From Phyllostachys edulis (taxonomy: Eukaryota; Streptophyta; Magnoliopsida; Poales; Poaceae): 64,000 nucleotides of DNA. Positions 13,301 through 21,597 of the stretch are shown here, one piece after another; position 1 is the first letter of the stretch, and every line of letters begins with the position of its first letter. Below the pieces are notes generated by a model that was given only the letters and a program-made list of their open reading frames with translations, ran no database searches and was not told where the DNA came from. The position numbers and the translations under genes are program-made. The DNA is taken from assembly GCA_036346405.1 (NCBI GenBank), contig CM070546.1, forward strand, positions 93,556,955-93,620,954, given 5' to 3'.

Positions 13301-14296
13301 ACTGTAATTAAGGAAGAGAGAGAGCAGACTGATATCTTATTTAGATACCACTCATACACGAGATCCTGGTAGAAATACTAAGAATACTCTATATCAAAAC
13401 CTATGATACCACACTCTAGGATACCATGCATTGGAAAGGTGGTATCTAAATGTTTTTCATGCAATAAGAAACTATAGTAAGAAACTACCCATTGGGACCA
13501 GCCTAAACGAGTCGCGAGAGCCGAGCCACGTATGCACGTACGTATGGCAAGCGACGCGGAAACGTATGCCGCCGCTAACGACACGGTAACGGCCGAATGC
13601 AGAAGATGACACAAGCCGATAAATGGGATTGTCTATTCATAAGGTGTGACTGAAATCTTATTAAGTATAAGTAATATTTTTTATCTATTAGATCAATATC
13701 TACAAATCCAATAGTCACAATAATTAACTTAAACTTAAGAAAATTTCAAACGATTTAGAAATAGCATATCGGCCGACAAATATATAGATAGATAGATTGA
13801 TCCATCAGGTGCAGATCTATCTGTCAAGAATTTGGACCCAGAATGCATGAAATATTGAAGCTTCAATTCCTCACAAACTTGCACGCGCGATGCCTCGTAT
13901 TGCGCTAGGGCCTAACATGTTTGAAACGCGGTAATTTTCGAGGACTTGTACTGGCTTCTGTAATATTCCTGGTTTCCAAACGTATCTTCTCTGACTAATC
14001 TATCGGCGGTTCGCACTAGCAAGCCAGCGGAATCGATCCGACAGATGACGCTCTCCATTAAAAAAGAAAAGAAAAGAAACACAGCGACGCATGCTTAATA
14101 CATACATACCTGCTCCCTTGTCGACGGCGGATTTGAGGAGGGTGATGGGCACCAGCACGGCCGCCGCACGCCTCCTACTCCTACCACCGCCGTTGATCTG
14201 CTCATCTGCCGCCTGCACGCAGCTGCTGACGAGGACAGGAACAAGAACAAGAACAAGAAGCGACCAAGGTTTGATGACACCAATCGCCTTCCTCAT
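1312..14296 (-). CDS. pectin acetylesterase (11 exons, 417 aa)
   Basis: A carbohydrate esterase (CE13, Notum-like alpha/beta hydrolase) expected to be secreted and to remove acetyl groups from homogalacturonan in the cell wall. Coding exons in transcription order: 14296-14110, 4532-4450, 4383-4254, 4153-4080, 2985-2899, 2663-2521, 2425-2311, 2074-1997, 1902-1797, 1671-1523, 1413-1312 (TGA at 1314-1312). The lengths sum to 1254 nt, i.e. 417 codons plus stop. Every junction has GT and AG, all phases agree and there is no internal stop. Visible family features: an N-terminal hydrophobic signal segment; LEGGGWCNNV; FTGIMSASPADNPDFYNWN; the nucleophile elbow GCSAGGL (Ser); NAAYDVW (Asp); FAHCQ (His); and paired cysteines up to the C-terminal CPYPCDKTC. 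About 400 residues is the usual plant length. The assignment is by family motifs; which paralogue it is cannot be told. Expression is unproven because intron 1 is about 9.6 kb and full of transposons. Confidence 0.92.
2741..2850. mobile_element. hAT-like terminal fragment in intron 5
   Basis: Within intron 5 (2664-2898) is a segment beginning CAGTGGCGTAGCTGG, which resembles the CAGTGGCGGAGCCAG terminus of the hAT element at 20198-21597. It continues with GGCCCAA-rich sequence and ends near 2850. I cannot identify the second terminus or a target duplication, so this is a possible decayed end or small derivative only. Confidence 0.35.
3090..3256. mobile_element. Stowaway-like MITE in intron 4
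   Basis: A 167-bp segment in intron 4 (2986-4079) starts CTCCATTTGTTC. Its other end, read on the opposite strand, is CGTCTACGTTCAGAGATATA, and both termini run into ATATATGA. TA dinucleotides flank both sides (3088-3089 and 3257-3258), as expected for Tc1/mariner-type Stowaway MITEs. The ends have diverged, so the boundaries are approximate. Confidence 0.55.
3270..4060. mobile_element. probable non-autonomous DNA element in intron 4
   Basis: Roughly 790 bp between the Stowaway-like MITE and exon 4. Both edges carry GGCCCC/AAAATT-type sequence: GGCCCCTCAAAATTTAGG near 3283 and GGCCCCCCAAAATTCTC near 4048. The interior is AT-rich with pyrimidine-rich runs and no convincing transposase. It looks like an inserted, decayed element, but inverted repeats and a target duplication are not certain. 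The neighbouring exon splice sites at 2985 and 4080 are intact, so the insertion did not obviously break splicing. Confidence 0.35.
5199..5276 (+). repeat. 78-bp mini-LTR between PPT and PBS
   Basis: Inside the gag-only element, a purine tract (GAGGGGGAG, 5190-5198) is followed by a 78-bp segment that begins TGTTAGAG and ends AACTCA, and then by a second primer-binding site, TATGGTATCAGAGCC (5278 on). PPT, then LTR-like segment, then PBS is the order expected at a tail-to-head junction of two retroelement copies, or after recombination. The gag remnant lies downstream, so the interior may be a chimera of two families. The identification rests on signal order only. Confidence 0.5.
5461..6202 (+). 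pseudogene. copia-type gag remnant
   Basis: Reading frames across this stretch give a Ty1/copia Gag (UBN2-type): MEVQGVWDAVEED, then a helical segment (5673-6020) containing FDNLHMRKGELIDAFAMRV, then a CCHC zinc knuckle CYNCQNYVHYSWEC near 6100. A stop codon lies close to the start of the domain (after SSNYAA), another after KRTAKEA, and a third after LLLTRP, so no intact protein is possible. No pol genes follow; the sequence passes directly to the 3' leader and LTR. Confidence 0.75.
6471..6672. mobile_element. possible MITE inside the gag-only element
   Basis: The segment starts GGGCATGTACAATGGTACA, a terminus common in grass MITEs, and a related piece (ATACAATGGTACAGACAGC) recurs about 75 bp on. 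The right end near 6672 is not clearly an inverted copy, so this may be a partial or internally duplicated MITE. It lies in non-coding sequence upstream of the 3' LTR. Confidence 0.35.
7155..9815 (+). pseudogene. LINE ORF1 (nucleic-acid-binding protein) remnant
   Basis: Several frames together give a plant L1 ORF1. There is a DDDGWTMV entry motif near 7310 and tandem zinc knuckles CFKCLGLGHLKAQC and CFHCWFPGHLAHSC (7428-7530). A segment at 7858-8350 resembles the conserved domain of these proteins, followed by a long Ser/Thr/Pro-rich region (8398-8976) and a C-terminal part (9399-9815) containing RRSSRLSG. Stops and frameshifts fall near 7562, 8084, 8150, 8394 and 8974. It would have bound the LINE RNA. 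Confidence 0.7.
9876..10241 (+). pseudogene. LINE ORF2 endonuclease N-terminal fragment
   Basis: The frame reads NVRGLNSPARRNVV, then IVCLEESKLE and GGITVAWC, the beginning of the exonuclease-endonuclease-phosphatase fold of L1 ORF2; the glutamate of LEESK is the expected metal ligand. Homology stops at about 10230 (YRPQLEADKAH). The catalytic histidine and aspartate regions, and all of the reverse transcriptase, are absent. Confidence 0.7.
10231..11376 (+). pseudogene. LINE ORF2 C-terminal (post-RT / zf-RVT) fragment
   Basis: Immediately after the endonuclease fragment the sequence gives the post-RT region of ORF2: LTRSVLMVLPVHFMTVF, RKCRAFVWKGSD and CGGLGIHDM. Further on is a zf-RVT-like part with LCNHANRSCKHLFVDYPFS near 11030-11090, and the terminal IWKERNARIFEG near 11260. 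Several frameshifts and stops separate these pieces. The direct join to the endonuclease fragment marks a large internal deletion. Confidence 0.7.
11840..12480 (+). pseudogene. degenerate MAP kinase kinase (MKK4/5-like) copy
   Basis: The frame at 11986-12240 reads as the kinase core of a plant group C MAPKK: VLSGIAYLHRCHIVHHNIKP, then LLIDSTHRVKIADFGVGRIL (DFG present), GTIAYMSPEHINT and IWSF. The catalytic-loop aspartate is lost because the HRD-type motif reads HHN. Upstream, LLEYMDG (11908 on) lies in another frame and a TAG (11982-11984) cuts the helix before VLSGIAYLH. Downstream, glycine-rich and ICYSNPLEPPP pieces occur in shifted frames to about 12480. Group C MAPKKs are typically intronless, so a retroposed or transposon-captured copy are both possible. 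It lies on the strand opposite to the host gene, inside its intron 1. Confidence 0.8.
12490..13229. other. intron 1 sequence, nothing recognised
   Basis: This stretch lies between the kinase pseudogene and the Tourist-like MITE. It contains no convincing exon, LTR or inverted repeat. The minus-strand reading frame at 12753-13070 shows no family resemblance and is treated as chance. It is probably old intron or decayed transposon DNA. Confidence 0.4.
13233..13503. mobile_element. Tourist-like MITE (271 bp)
   Basis: The element begins GGCTGGTCCTAATG and ends CATTGGGACCAGCC, so the termini are inverted repeats with one mismatch over 14 bp. It is flanked by TAA on both sides (13230-13232 and 13504-13506), the 3-bp target duplication of PIF/Harbinger-derived Tourist MITEs. 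The interior has no coding capacity. It lies in intron 1, about 600 bp downstream of exon 1 of the pectin acetylesterase gene. Confidence 0.82.
14110..14296 (-). CDS. pectin acetylesterase exon 1 with signal peptide
   Basis: This exon encodes a basic N-terminus (MRKAIGVIKPW), a leucine/valine-rich hydrophobic core (SLLVLVLVPVLVSSC) and then VPITLLKSAVDKGA, which is the family's VPxTLLxSAxxKGA segment. It ends one base into a valine codon with donor GTATGT (14109 down). The acceptor at 4534-4533 supplies TG, giving the conserved join GAVCMDG. This fit is the main evidence that exon 1 belongs to the exons 9.6 kb away. An in-frame ATG also exists at 14425, but it lies less than 20 bp from a TATA-like motif (14441-14452) and would bury the signal peptide, so the start at 14296 is preferred. 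Confidence 0.88.
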
Positions 14297-14815
14297 CTTC
14301 GTATGTGTCGATCGATAGTTACTCGCGAGTCCAATTCTAATCAACTCTCTGACATATCCTGCCGGTCTTCTGGATAAATCGATTGAGTAGAAGCAAAAAC
14401 CGATAGGAAAACACTGAAACGACATGAGCTTAAATCAGCGCCATATATTTAACACACGCATAGCAAGGGAATGACACACCTAGCTACAAGGCAAGCAAGC
14501 AAGAAATTATGGAGCAAATCTTATGTTTCCATATATATGTACATATCCACGGGACACAGTATATTACATGAATGCATGCCAAATTTGCCAGATTTGGCGG
14601 GGCAATTGCCAGCTAATTATTAAACATTAGGGAATTGATCAAGAGGAAGGTTTAGGCAGATGACATGCATGTCTTCGATAAACGGCAAGCAGAGCAAATC
14701 AAAGAAAAAAAGCATGCACATATACCAACTAAATCTAATATATAATGAAAGCCGATGACAGTTGATGTACATCAACTAACGAAAAAAAAAGAATATGCTA
14801 GAAATTCTAAAAAAC
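14297..14815 (-). promoter_or_regulatory. putative pectin acetylesterase promoter / 5' UTR
   Basis: This 519-bp stretch separates the chosen start codon from the copia LTR inserted upstream. On the minus strand a TATA-like motif (TTAAATATATGG, 14452-14441) lies about 145 bp before the ATG, a plausible plant spacing. A second TATA-like run lies near 14531-14540. No other element is clearly recognisable. The native promoter upstream of 14815 has been displaced about 11 kb by the copia insertion, so any distal elements now lie beyond 26079. Confidence 0.4.
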
Positions 14816-15064
14816 TGTTGAGGAACCATCGCTAACGAATTCAGTCCGATCAATCACCCTGTAGATGGAAGTCAAATCGCATACACAAGTACAGAAAAGT
14901 AAATTGACACAGAGATATGGAGGGGACTTATTTCTCTTCTTTATTTCTTTCTTCAACTAAAAGCTCGTATAATGATTGGGGATCCCCTCCTATATATAGA
15001 CTAGAGGTGGATAAGGAGCCCACTATGGGCCAGGCCTGTAAGGCCCAGCCCAGGTTTCCCAACA
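14816..15064 (-). repeat. 3' LTR of the copia element, next to the gene
   Basis: The 249-bp LTR is in the same orientation as the pectin acetylesterase gene. It carries a TATA motif (TATATATA at 14991-14998, palindromic, read on the minus strand after CTAGTC). Its outer edge lies 519 bp upstream of that gene's start codon. A transcript started here would run outward into the gene. The partner 5' LTR is at 25825-26074. Confidence 0.85.
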
Positions 15065-15270
15065 CTCCTGATGGGTACTCATCCGATATGTTCATGCCTT
15101 ATCAAAACTCCACAAAAACCCAGTAGGAAAAATTTGGAGAAAGATTGCATGATACACATTCTGCTGTGTTGTACAAATTTCCTCGTTAAAAACCTTAGCC
15201 GAGAAACTTCAGGAAAACTCGGCAAGGGAAAAAGAGTACAATCCGCCCAATTTCATTTAATCCACGGGAT

Positions 15271-17732
15271 TTATTCTTTGGGTACTCGATCTTCGTGATC
15301 AAGTTTCAATAATGAGTTCGTGGAGATTCCCCCTGAATTCTGCACTTCTCTAAGTCTCATCATCCTAATTCCACACATGCATCTTTCAACGCTAGATGTT
15401 GAAAGTGACTTAGTGAATAAATCTGCAAGATTTTCACATGACTTAGTTTGCAGTACTTTAATTTCATCCATCTTTTACAATTCATGAGCATGGAAGAACT
15501 TGGGGTTAATATGCTTTGGGAGATAACTCTTCACATAACCCATCTACACTTGTGTAACACAAGCTGCATTATCTTCATAAATAATAGTGGGGGTTTGCGC
15601 GGTATTCAATCCACACAACTACTGGATGTGGTGAATCATCCGTCGAAGCCAAGCACATTCTCGTGAGGCCTCGTACAATGCTATGATTTTCGAGTGGTTC
15701 GTCGAAGTCGATACAAGACTTTGCTTAGACAATTTCCATGAAAGTGCAGTTCCACCACATAGAAACACATAGCCTGTTTGCTACTTAGTTGTATGCTCTG
15801 TCTTGGTTCGAGACAGTGATACCTTCAGTTACCTTCATATAAATATCCGAATCTAAGTTTTCATAAAGGTATGTAGTTACCACATCCATCAATTTTATTT
15901 CTAAATTCAAGTTCACCGCCATTGAGATTAAGTATCTAAAGGTAACTCCGCCCATGACTGGGGAATATATTTCTTCATAATCAACTTTTGGACGTTGAGC
16001 AAAACCTTGTGCAACGAGTCTTGCTTGATATCTTACAACTTCATTATTTCCATTTATCTTTCGAACAAATACTCACTTATACCTTATGGGGTGCACATAG
16101 GGAGGCGTGCGGCTTACAGGCCCAAACACCTTTCTTTTATTCAAAGATAATAATTCAGTTGCTATTGCCTTCTTCCAATCTTCCCAATTTGATCTTTTCT
16201 TACATTCAGCGAGTGATGCAGGCTTTAGATCAAGATCGATGATTGTGACAATTTTCTTTGTAAAATAATTGTCGACATTGGCTGTTGTCCTATTCATAGA
16301 TTCTCCCGTGGTCACATAGTTTATAGCTATTTCTTCTTGGAGCGATTCTTCTAATGCTTCTACTTGCTCACCACTACTTCCAATTATGGGGGCAAGTCTC
16401 TTTAGTTTTTCAGCTCCGATGTGTGCGCACACATCCCTGATGACCCTTTGTGGGAATGTTCAAATCAGGTATGCCTTTTCCTGAAGGTTCCATACTAGTG
16501 CCAAATCTCAACTGGTTCCCTTTCTGGTTCTAGGGAACTTTGGTGATCGGCTAAGTAAGTACTTCTTATCCTTTTTCACCAAGCGTCCCCGGTTACTTGG
16601 GATTCGAGGCACCGGAGTTCTCGTCCTTTTATGCTGAGGCCTCTGGATGGGATTAGAGGTACCTTCAATTTTCTTTGGTATTTCAACCCACTCCGGTGCA
16701 TTGCGTGCAGGCACATGCAACTTGGTCATGCTCTTCAAATCACTAAAGTGGTCAGGCAGTTGATTCGCTAATGCTTGCAAATCAATTATCTTCTGGACTT
16801 CTCTATTTGCTTCACTAGTGCGCGGGTCATGTGCATAGATTCCCATGGCTTGCCACGTTATTTTCCGATATTTTTCATCAAGTGGTTGATTTTCTCCCCT
16901 AATGACGGGAAACTATCCTCATCAAATATGCTATCAGCGAAGCGGGCAGTATGCAAATCTCCAGTCATAGGGTCCAAATACTTGATTATGGATGCGGTCT
17001 CATAACCAACGTATATCCCAGACTTTCGGAGAGGGCCCATTGTAGTACATTGCGGTGGGGGTATAGGTACATAAATCTTGCACCCAAATTTGCGAAAATG
17101 AGAAATTTTCGGTGCTGACCCTTGCGCTAGTTGTGCTAATGGTCTAAAATTGATGAGAGTTGCTGCGTGTAGGATTGCGTGTCCCCAACATGTAGTTGGT
17201 AAATTACAATTCTGCAAAAGCGCCCGGCCAATAAATTTAATTATTTTAATGAATACATTTGCTAGTCCATTCTAGGTAGTATAGGCTGCGGGTGCCTTAA
17301 TATTAGTGTAGTATAGCCTAATTTCAAATGAAGGAAGTCGTTCTAATACCCTTTTCCACTTTCTTCATGCTTTGTAATGAGCAGGTATTCCTTACTATAC
17401 TCTTCTTCAGTCTCTACGTGGAAACCGTTAGTGTGAATATCCTTGAAACTTAGGAGAGTTCTAGTCGATTCTGGGTATAACAAGGCTTCTTTAATGACTA
17501 AAGTTGTACCCATCGGGAGTATAATTGTGGCTATTTCTGAGCCTATTATACAAACATCGTTGCCTGCGATTGTCGTAAGACTACCAGCATTCTTGTTGAT
17601 TGATTGAAAAAATTTTATCTCTCTTAAGATGGTATTCGTTGTGCCGTTATCAGCTAAGCACACTTCCTCGATAGCGCGCCACACGCGTTCTAATATAAAG
17701 TACTTTATTAATATGTAGTAGGAAGCACTCAA
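15271..17732 (-). pseudogene. copia pol remnant (PR, IN C-terminus, RT, RNase H)
   Basis: Read right to left. Protease region 17732-17343 has LADNGTTNTILREI, where the usual D-S/T-G reads DNG. Integrase C-terminus 17217-16508 has CWGHAILHAATLINFRP and SGIYVGYE. The RT start (16432-16073) has WEDWKKAIATEL and continues through YKWVFVRK to about 15820. RNase H follows (about 15800-15271), ending LADLFTKSLSTS. The integrase catalytic core and the RT palm with its YVDD-type motif are missing, and there are multiple stops and frameshifts. The element cannot have moved autonomously in this form. Confidence 0.82.
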
Positions 17733-17838
17733 TACATAAATAAAAATACTTCAAATATCAGAACATAACTTGCTATTATAAATACGGGAACAAAATAGCC
17801 TTGTAAGACTTATCACAAGAATTTAATGCTTTGCTCTC

Positions 17839-18634
17839 TTAGAGCTTACAACCACTATTCAAAAAATAAATTAATTCAATTTCCGCCCTTCTTGGCTTGA
17901 CTTTGCGACCCATGACCTTACCCTTCTCGCCCCTCTCCTTTGTGAGAGGCTTCCTCACCTTGTAGCTGCTCGTATTGGCTTCATGGCCAACATTGCTACT
18001 AGGCGGTTGTGAGATATAGTTCTTCCTTAGAACATCACCTTGAGCTTCCGCAACTTGCATGATGTCAATCAATTCGGCATACTCCTTGTAGCCGTCTTAA
18101 CAATAGTTGCGTGCGGATTGCATCGCATTTGGGTGAAAGGTAGAGAGAGTCTTCTTAATCTTATGCTCATCCGTGATTACCTTACTATAGAGTTGAAGAC
18201 TAGTACAAATTCTGTTCAAGGCAAAATTGTACTCTCCCACGGTCTTGAAGTCAGCAAACCACAATCGGGTCCATTCATGCTCTGCCTGAGGAAGAATGGT
18301 GTACTTCATCTTCTCGAATCGCTTCTTCAGTGTAGTCCACAAAGCTAGCGCGTTCTTCTCCGCCATATACTCATTCTTGAGCATTAGGTAGAGATGATGT
18401 CCGAGGAAGTGAAGTGCTTGATTATTTTCCTCAACAGTGGGATTGGCATCCTTTGTTGTGACAAACTCGATAGTAGCACGAAGCTTCTTGGCTCCAAGTA
18501 CAATCTCGATGTCGGAGGCCCAAGTCAAGTAATTCTGGCCATGCTGGGCTAGCTCTTTGAACTCCTGGTTCGTGATGCCAATTATCTACATATTTATGCA
18601 AAGAGTTCATAAGATTACTGCTAGTAATTTGCAT
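17839..18634 (-). pseudogene. copia gag remnant
   Basis: The frame at 18528-18097 gives a UBN2-type Gag with HFLGHHLYLMLKNEYM, ALWTTLKKRFEKM and LPQAEHEWTRLWF, as in many plant copia elements. The N-terminal part lies in another frame (18634-18431). A lysine/arginine-rich C-terminal piece (18072-17839) follows, but I do not see a CCHC knuckle. It lies upstream of, and in the same orientation as, the pol remnant. Confidence 0.75.
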
Positions 18635-18639
18635 AAAAT

Positions 18640-19205
18640 GGTTGCAAAATTCTCATAATGTTCCCATATTTTTCTATGCATTTTTTATGATTTATTGCTA
18701 TTTGAAGTGATTAAAAGTAATATAAACAATCACAGATAATCAAAACAGTAAATACAATATATAAATTTCATAGAAATAATAATAACAGAGTTAAACATGC
18801 TTCAAATGTTCAAAACGATTCAAATATGAATTTTTGGTGAATTCTGCAATTTCCGAGGGCTAAGGCGCTAATTTTCTGTTATGAGAAAATCTTGGTGTAA
18901 TTTTTAGAAAATCCAAGGGCCCTTTTGCAGACTTTCTTTTTCTTTTCGATCCCCCTTTTTTTTCTTTTCCCGAAAATACATGGGCCGGGCCCATCTGGCC
19001 TTTCCGGCCCACAAATCGGCCGGTCAAAATGGGCAGGGGAGGGGATAGGGTTTCCCCCTACCTTGCTCCTCAACGGCGGCAATACGGCCTTTAGGTCGGT
19101 GGCGCTGTGAATCGGCACGAGGCAATGATGATGGCGGCTCGGTAGGTGGCACCATGGTGATCGGTCTTGCATGGGTCAGAGTGCAGTCAAAGAGGGTGAC
19201 AAAGA
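18640..19205 (-). other. 5' leader of the copia element (left part)
   Basis: On the minus strand this is the segment just before gag. It contains a GC-rich stretch (about 18950-19180) that gives a short proline- and histidine-rich reading frame with no known domain. It is cut at 19206 by the inserted gypsy-type LTR, and the rest of the leader reappears between about 24900 and 25824. Confidence 0.45.
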
Positions 19206-20197
19206 TGTAACATCACAAATTTCGGTCTTTTCAAAATTTATTTCAAAATAATTAATTTAAAAATTTGGATTTTAATTTGGAGTTTTCTGGGATTTTATTG
19301 GATTTAATGTAAAAAGTAAAATTTTAATTAATTTCTCGAATTTTAAAAGCTTTTCCTAATTATTTTAAAGCCAAAATAAACTACCATCTATAAGTTGGAA
19401 TTATTTTTATTAAGTTCAAAATAATATTAGGAATTTTTATGAATTTTTCTAGAATTTTTGGATTCTATTTACCATCTTCTAAAAAGCTATTTGAATTATT
19501 GCTTAAATCTGTATTAATTTCAAAAATAAAAATAAAAAAAAAATTATTTTCCCGCTCGGTCACCCCTCATTTTGTGCTCCAACACCATGCACGCTTAACA
19601 CCAGCGCCACTTTGCATGCAATGCCAACTTGCCTTCTTTCTTTCAATCAATATTGTACTTCCTTTTATTATTTTCTATACTCATTCCTCTCTCCTTTCTT
19701 CTTCACCTTCCCGAACCGTTTCTTCTCTGGTGTTTCTTCTCAAACCGAGAATAATCATGGCTGCCCAACCAACCTCCCTCCATGGCCGACCTCACCTCCA
19801 CCACTGGCCACGGCCGCCCTTGCCACCACAATACGCCCCCCCCACCCGCACCGCTTCTCCTCCCCTCCCCTTGATCCTGCCGAGCCGGTTGAGCTCCAAG
19901 CGACCATTAATGGCTGCCGGTCCCTATTCCTTCCCATTCTCTACACTCGTTCAATCAAATTCAATTCCGTTTGAAGCACTAAGACCGCATTAACATCAAT
20001 CACGTTCTCAAACCATCAATTCTTGCCTCCTCCACTCCTTGCATTCAAAATTTCAGTTTCTTCATTTACACCTTAACTGAAGTTTTAATCTCCTGGTATT
20101 TGAAGCATCACCCTCACACTATAAAAGGGCTACCACGTTTCCTTCACCAAGTAAGACCTCGTGCTCGCCTCCCCTCGTTGATTTGGTCACCTGTGCG

Positions 20198-21597
20198 CAC
20201 TGGCGGCGGCAGGGGGGTGCCTGTGGTGCACAGGCACCCCCAAAAATTTGTGTAATTTTTTTTGAAATATATATATGTATGAGTAATTGGTATTTGTATT
20301 GGCCAAATTTCAGCATTTCAACCCAAGAAGTTTTGAAAGTATTAGAATTGTGTGAGATAGAAAATGGACGGGGATTAAATCAAGAGATGGGGTTAGCTAG
20401 GCCCAGTGACACTCCTTGGGTTCTCATTATAGAACTATTTTGCATATTATTGGTATGTATTCAACAATCCGCAAAGTACTCATACAGCTTGGAAAAGACC
20501 CCTCACATAAGAATGATTGGCCAAAAATACATGCTATGGTGGGAGCCTTTAAGTCATTTGACTTTGTTTTCAATACACACTTGATGCTTGTCATACTTAG
20601 ATACACATATGAGTTGTCTCAGTCTTTGCAAAAGAGAGACCAAGATATTATTAATACTATAACACTTGTTAATTTGGCTAATGATAGAATGCAACGAATG
20701 AGGTATGATGGGTGAGAAGAATTTCTTCAAGAAAATGTAATATCATTTTGCACTAAATATGGCATCAAAGTTCCTAAGCCGGATGGTAGACATGTACCTT
20801 ATGGAAGATCATCACGTTTTTACCCAAAACAAACAAATGATGATCATTTTAGAAGAGAAGTGTATCTTGGCATCATTGATAATGTTCTCTAAGAGCTTGA
20901 CAATCAGTTTGACAAGGCTAATATGGAGTTGCTTGTTTGCAGGTCCGCTTTAAATTCTCTGAATTCATTTGCTTCTTATGATAGGGACAAAGTGCTTAGC
21001 CTTGCCAACTTTTATCCCAATGATTTTTCAAGCACGGATTTAATGAGACTTTCTTTCCAACTTGATAACTTCATTGATGATATGCGAAGTGATGATAAAT
21101 TTAAGGGCCTAAAGAATCTCGGTGAGCTTTCTACTAAGCTTATTGAAACAAGAAAGCATGATATTTATAGGTTGGTGTGCTTGCTTCTCAAATTGGTATT
21201 GCTTCTACCGGTGGTAACGGTGAGCGTTGAAAGAGTATTTTCAACGATGAATCTCGTGAAGAACAAGTTGAGAAATAGTATGAGCAATTAAGTATTGAAA
21301 GATTGTTTAGTCACCTTTATAGAGTGAGATATCTTCTCGATGATTAGTGATGATGATATGATCAAGTGCTTTCAAGGAATGGGATCGCATCATGTGGTAT
21401 TGTGATTTCCATTAGCTATTTAAGACTCTTTTATTTATATAAGATTTTATTTGAACTATTTGTATTGCATTATTAACTAATTTCAAATTCTTTTGTGTAA
21501 TTGTATTTGACTTTCGAAATTACATATGTATCGTACAAGATTTTTTTTCAATCTTAAAGTGTGCATCTCCACTGCTAAATTTCTGGCTCCGCCACTG
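20198..21597 (+). mobile_element. hAT transposon (ZMYM1/TTF-type), 1.4 kb, internally deleted
   Basis: It is bounded by a perfect 8-bp target duplication CCTGTGCG (20190-20197 and 21598-21605). The left end reads CACTGGCGGCGGCAGG; the right end, read inward, is CAGTGGCGGAGCCAGAAATT, an imperfect terminal inverted repeat. The interior encodes the C-terminal part of a hAT transposase and lacks the N-terminal half, so this is a deletion derivative. It sits inside the gypsy-type LTR, which sits inside the copia element, making it the youngest layer here. Confidence 0.88.
20320..21291 (+). pseudogene. hAT transposase C-terminal remnant
   Basis: In order: ENGRGLNQEMGLARPSDTPW (20330-20415), a frameshift, then SHYRTILHIIGMYS, WPKIHAMVGAFKSFDFVFN, NDRMQRMRYDG, TGA (20713), KYGIKVPKPDGRHVPY, TAA (20890), LLVCRSALNSLNSFA and the dimerisation segment LLLPVVTVSVERVFSTMNLV (21200-21250). 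This order matches plant hAT proteins of the TTF-zinc-finger / ZMYM1-like type. The zinc finger and first part of the RNase-H-like fold are absent. A frameshift and at least three stops make it inactive. Confidence 0.85.

Noticed and set aside
14297..14425. In-frame upstream ATG at 14425 as the start of the pectin acetylesterase
   Set aside because: It would add 43 residues before the signal peptide and lies next to the TATA-like motif, so it would probably not be in the transcript. Homology and signal-peptide position favour 14296.
19439..19993. 184-codon plus-strand ORF
   Set aside because: It lies in the GC-rich centre of a gypsy-type LTR, has Pro/Ser-rich low-complexity composition, and equivalent chance frames occur in the same position of other LTRs here (34000-34660, 36000-36540).
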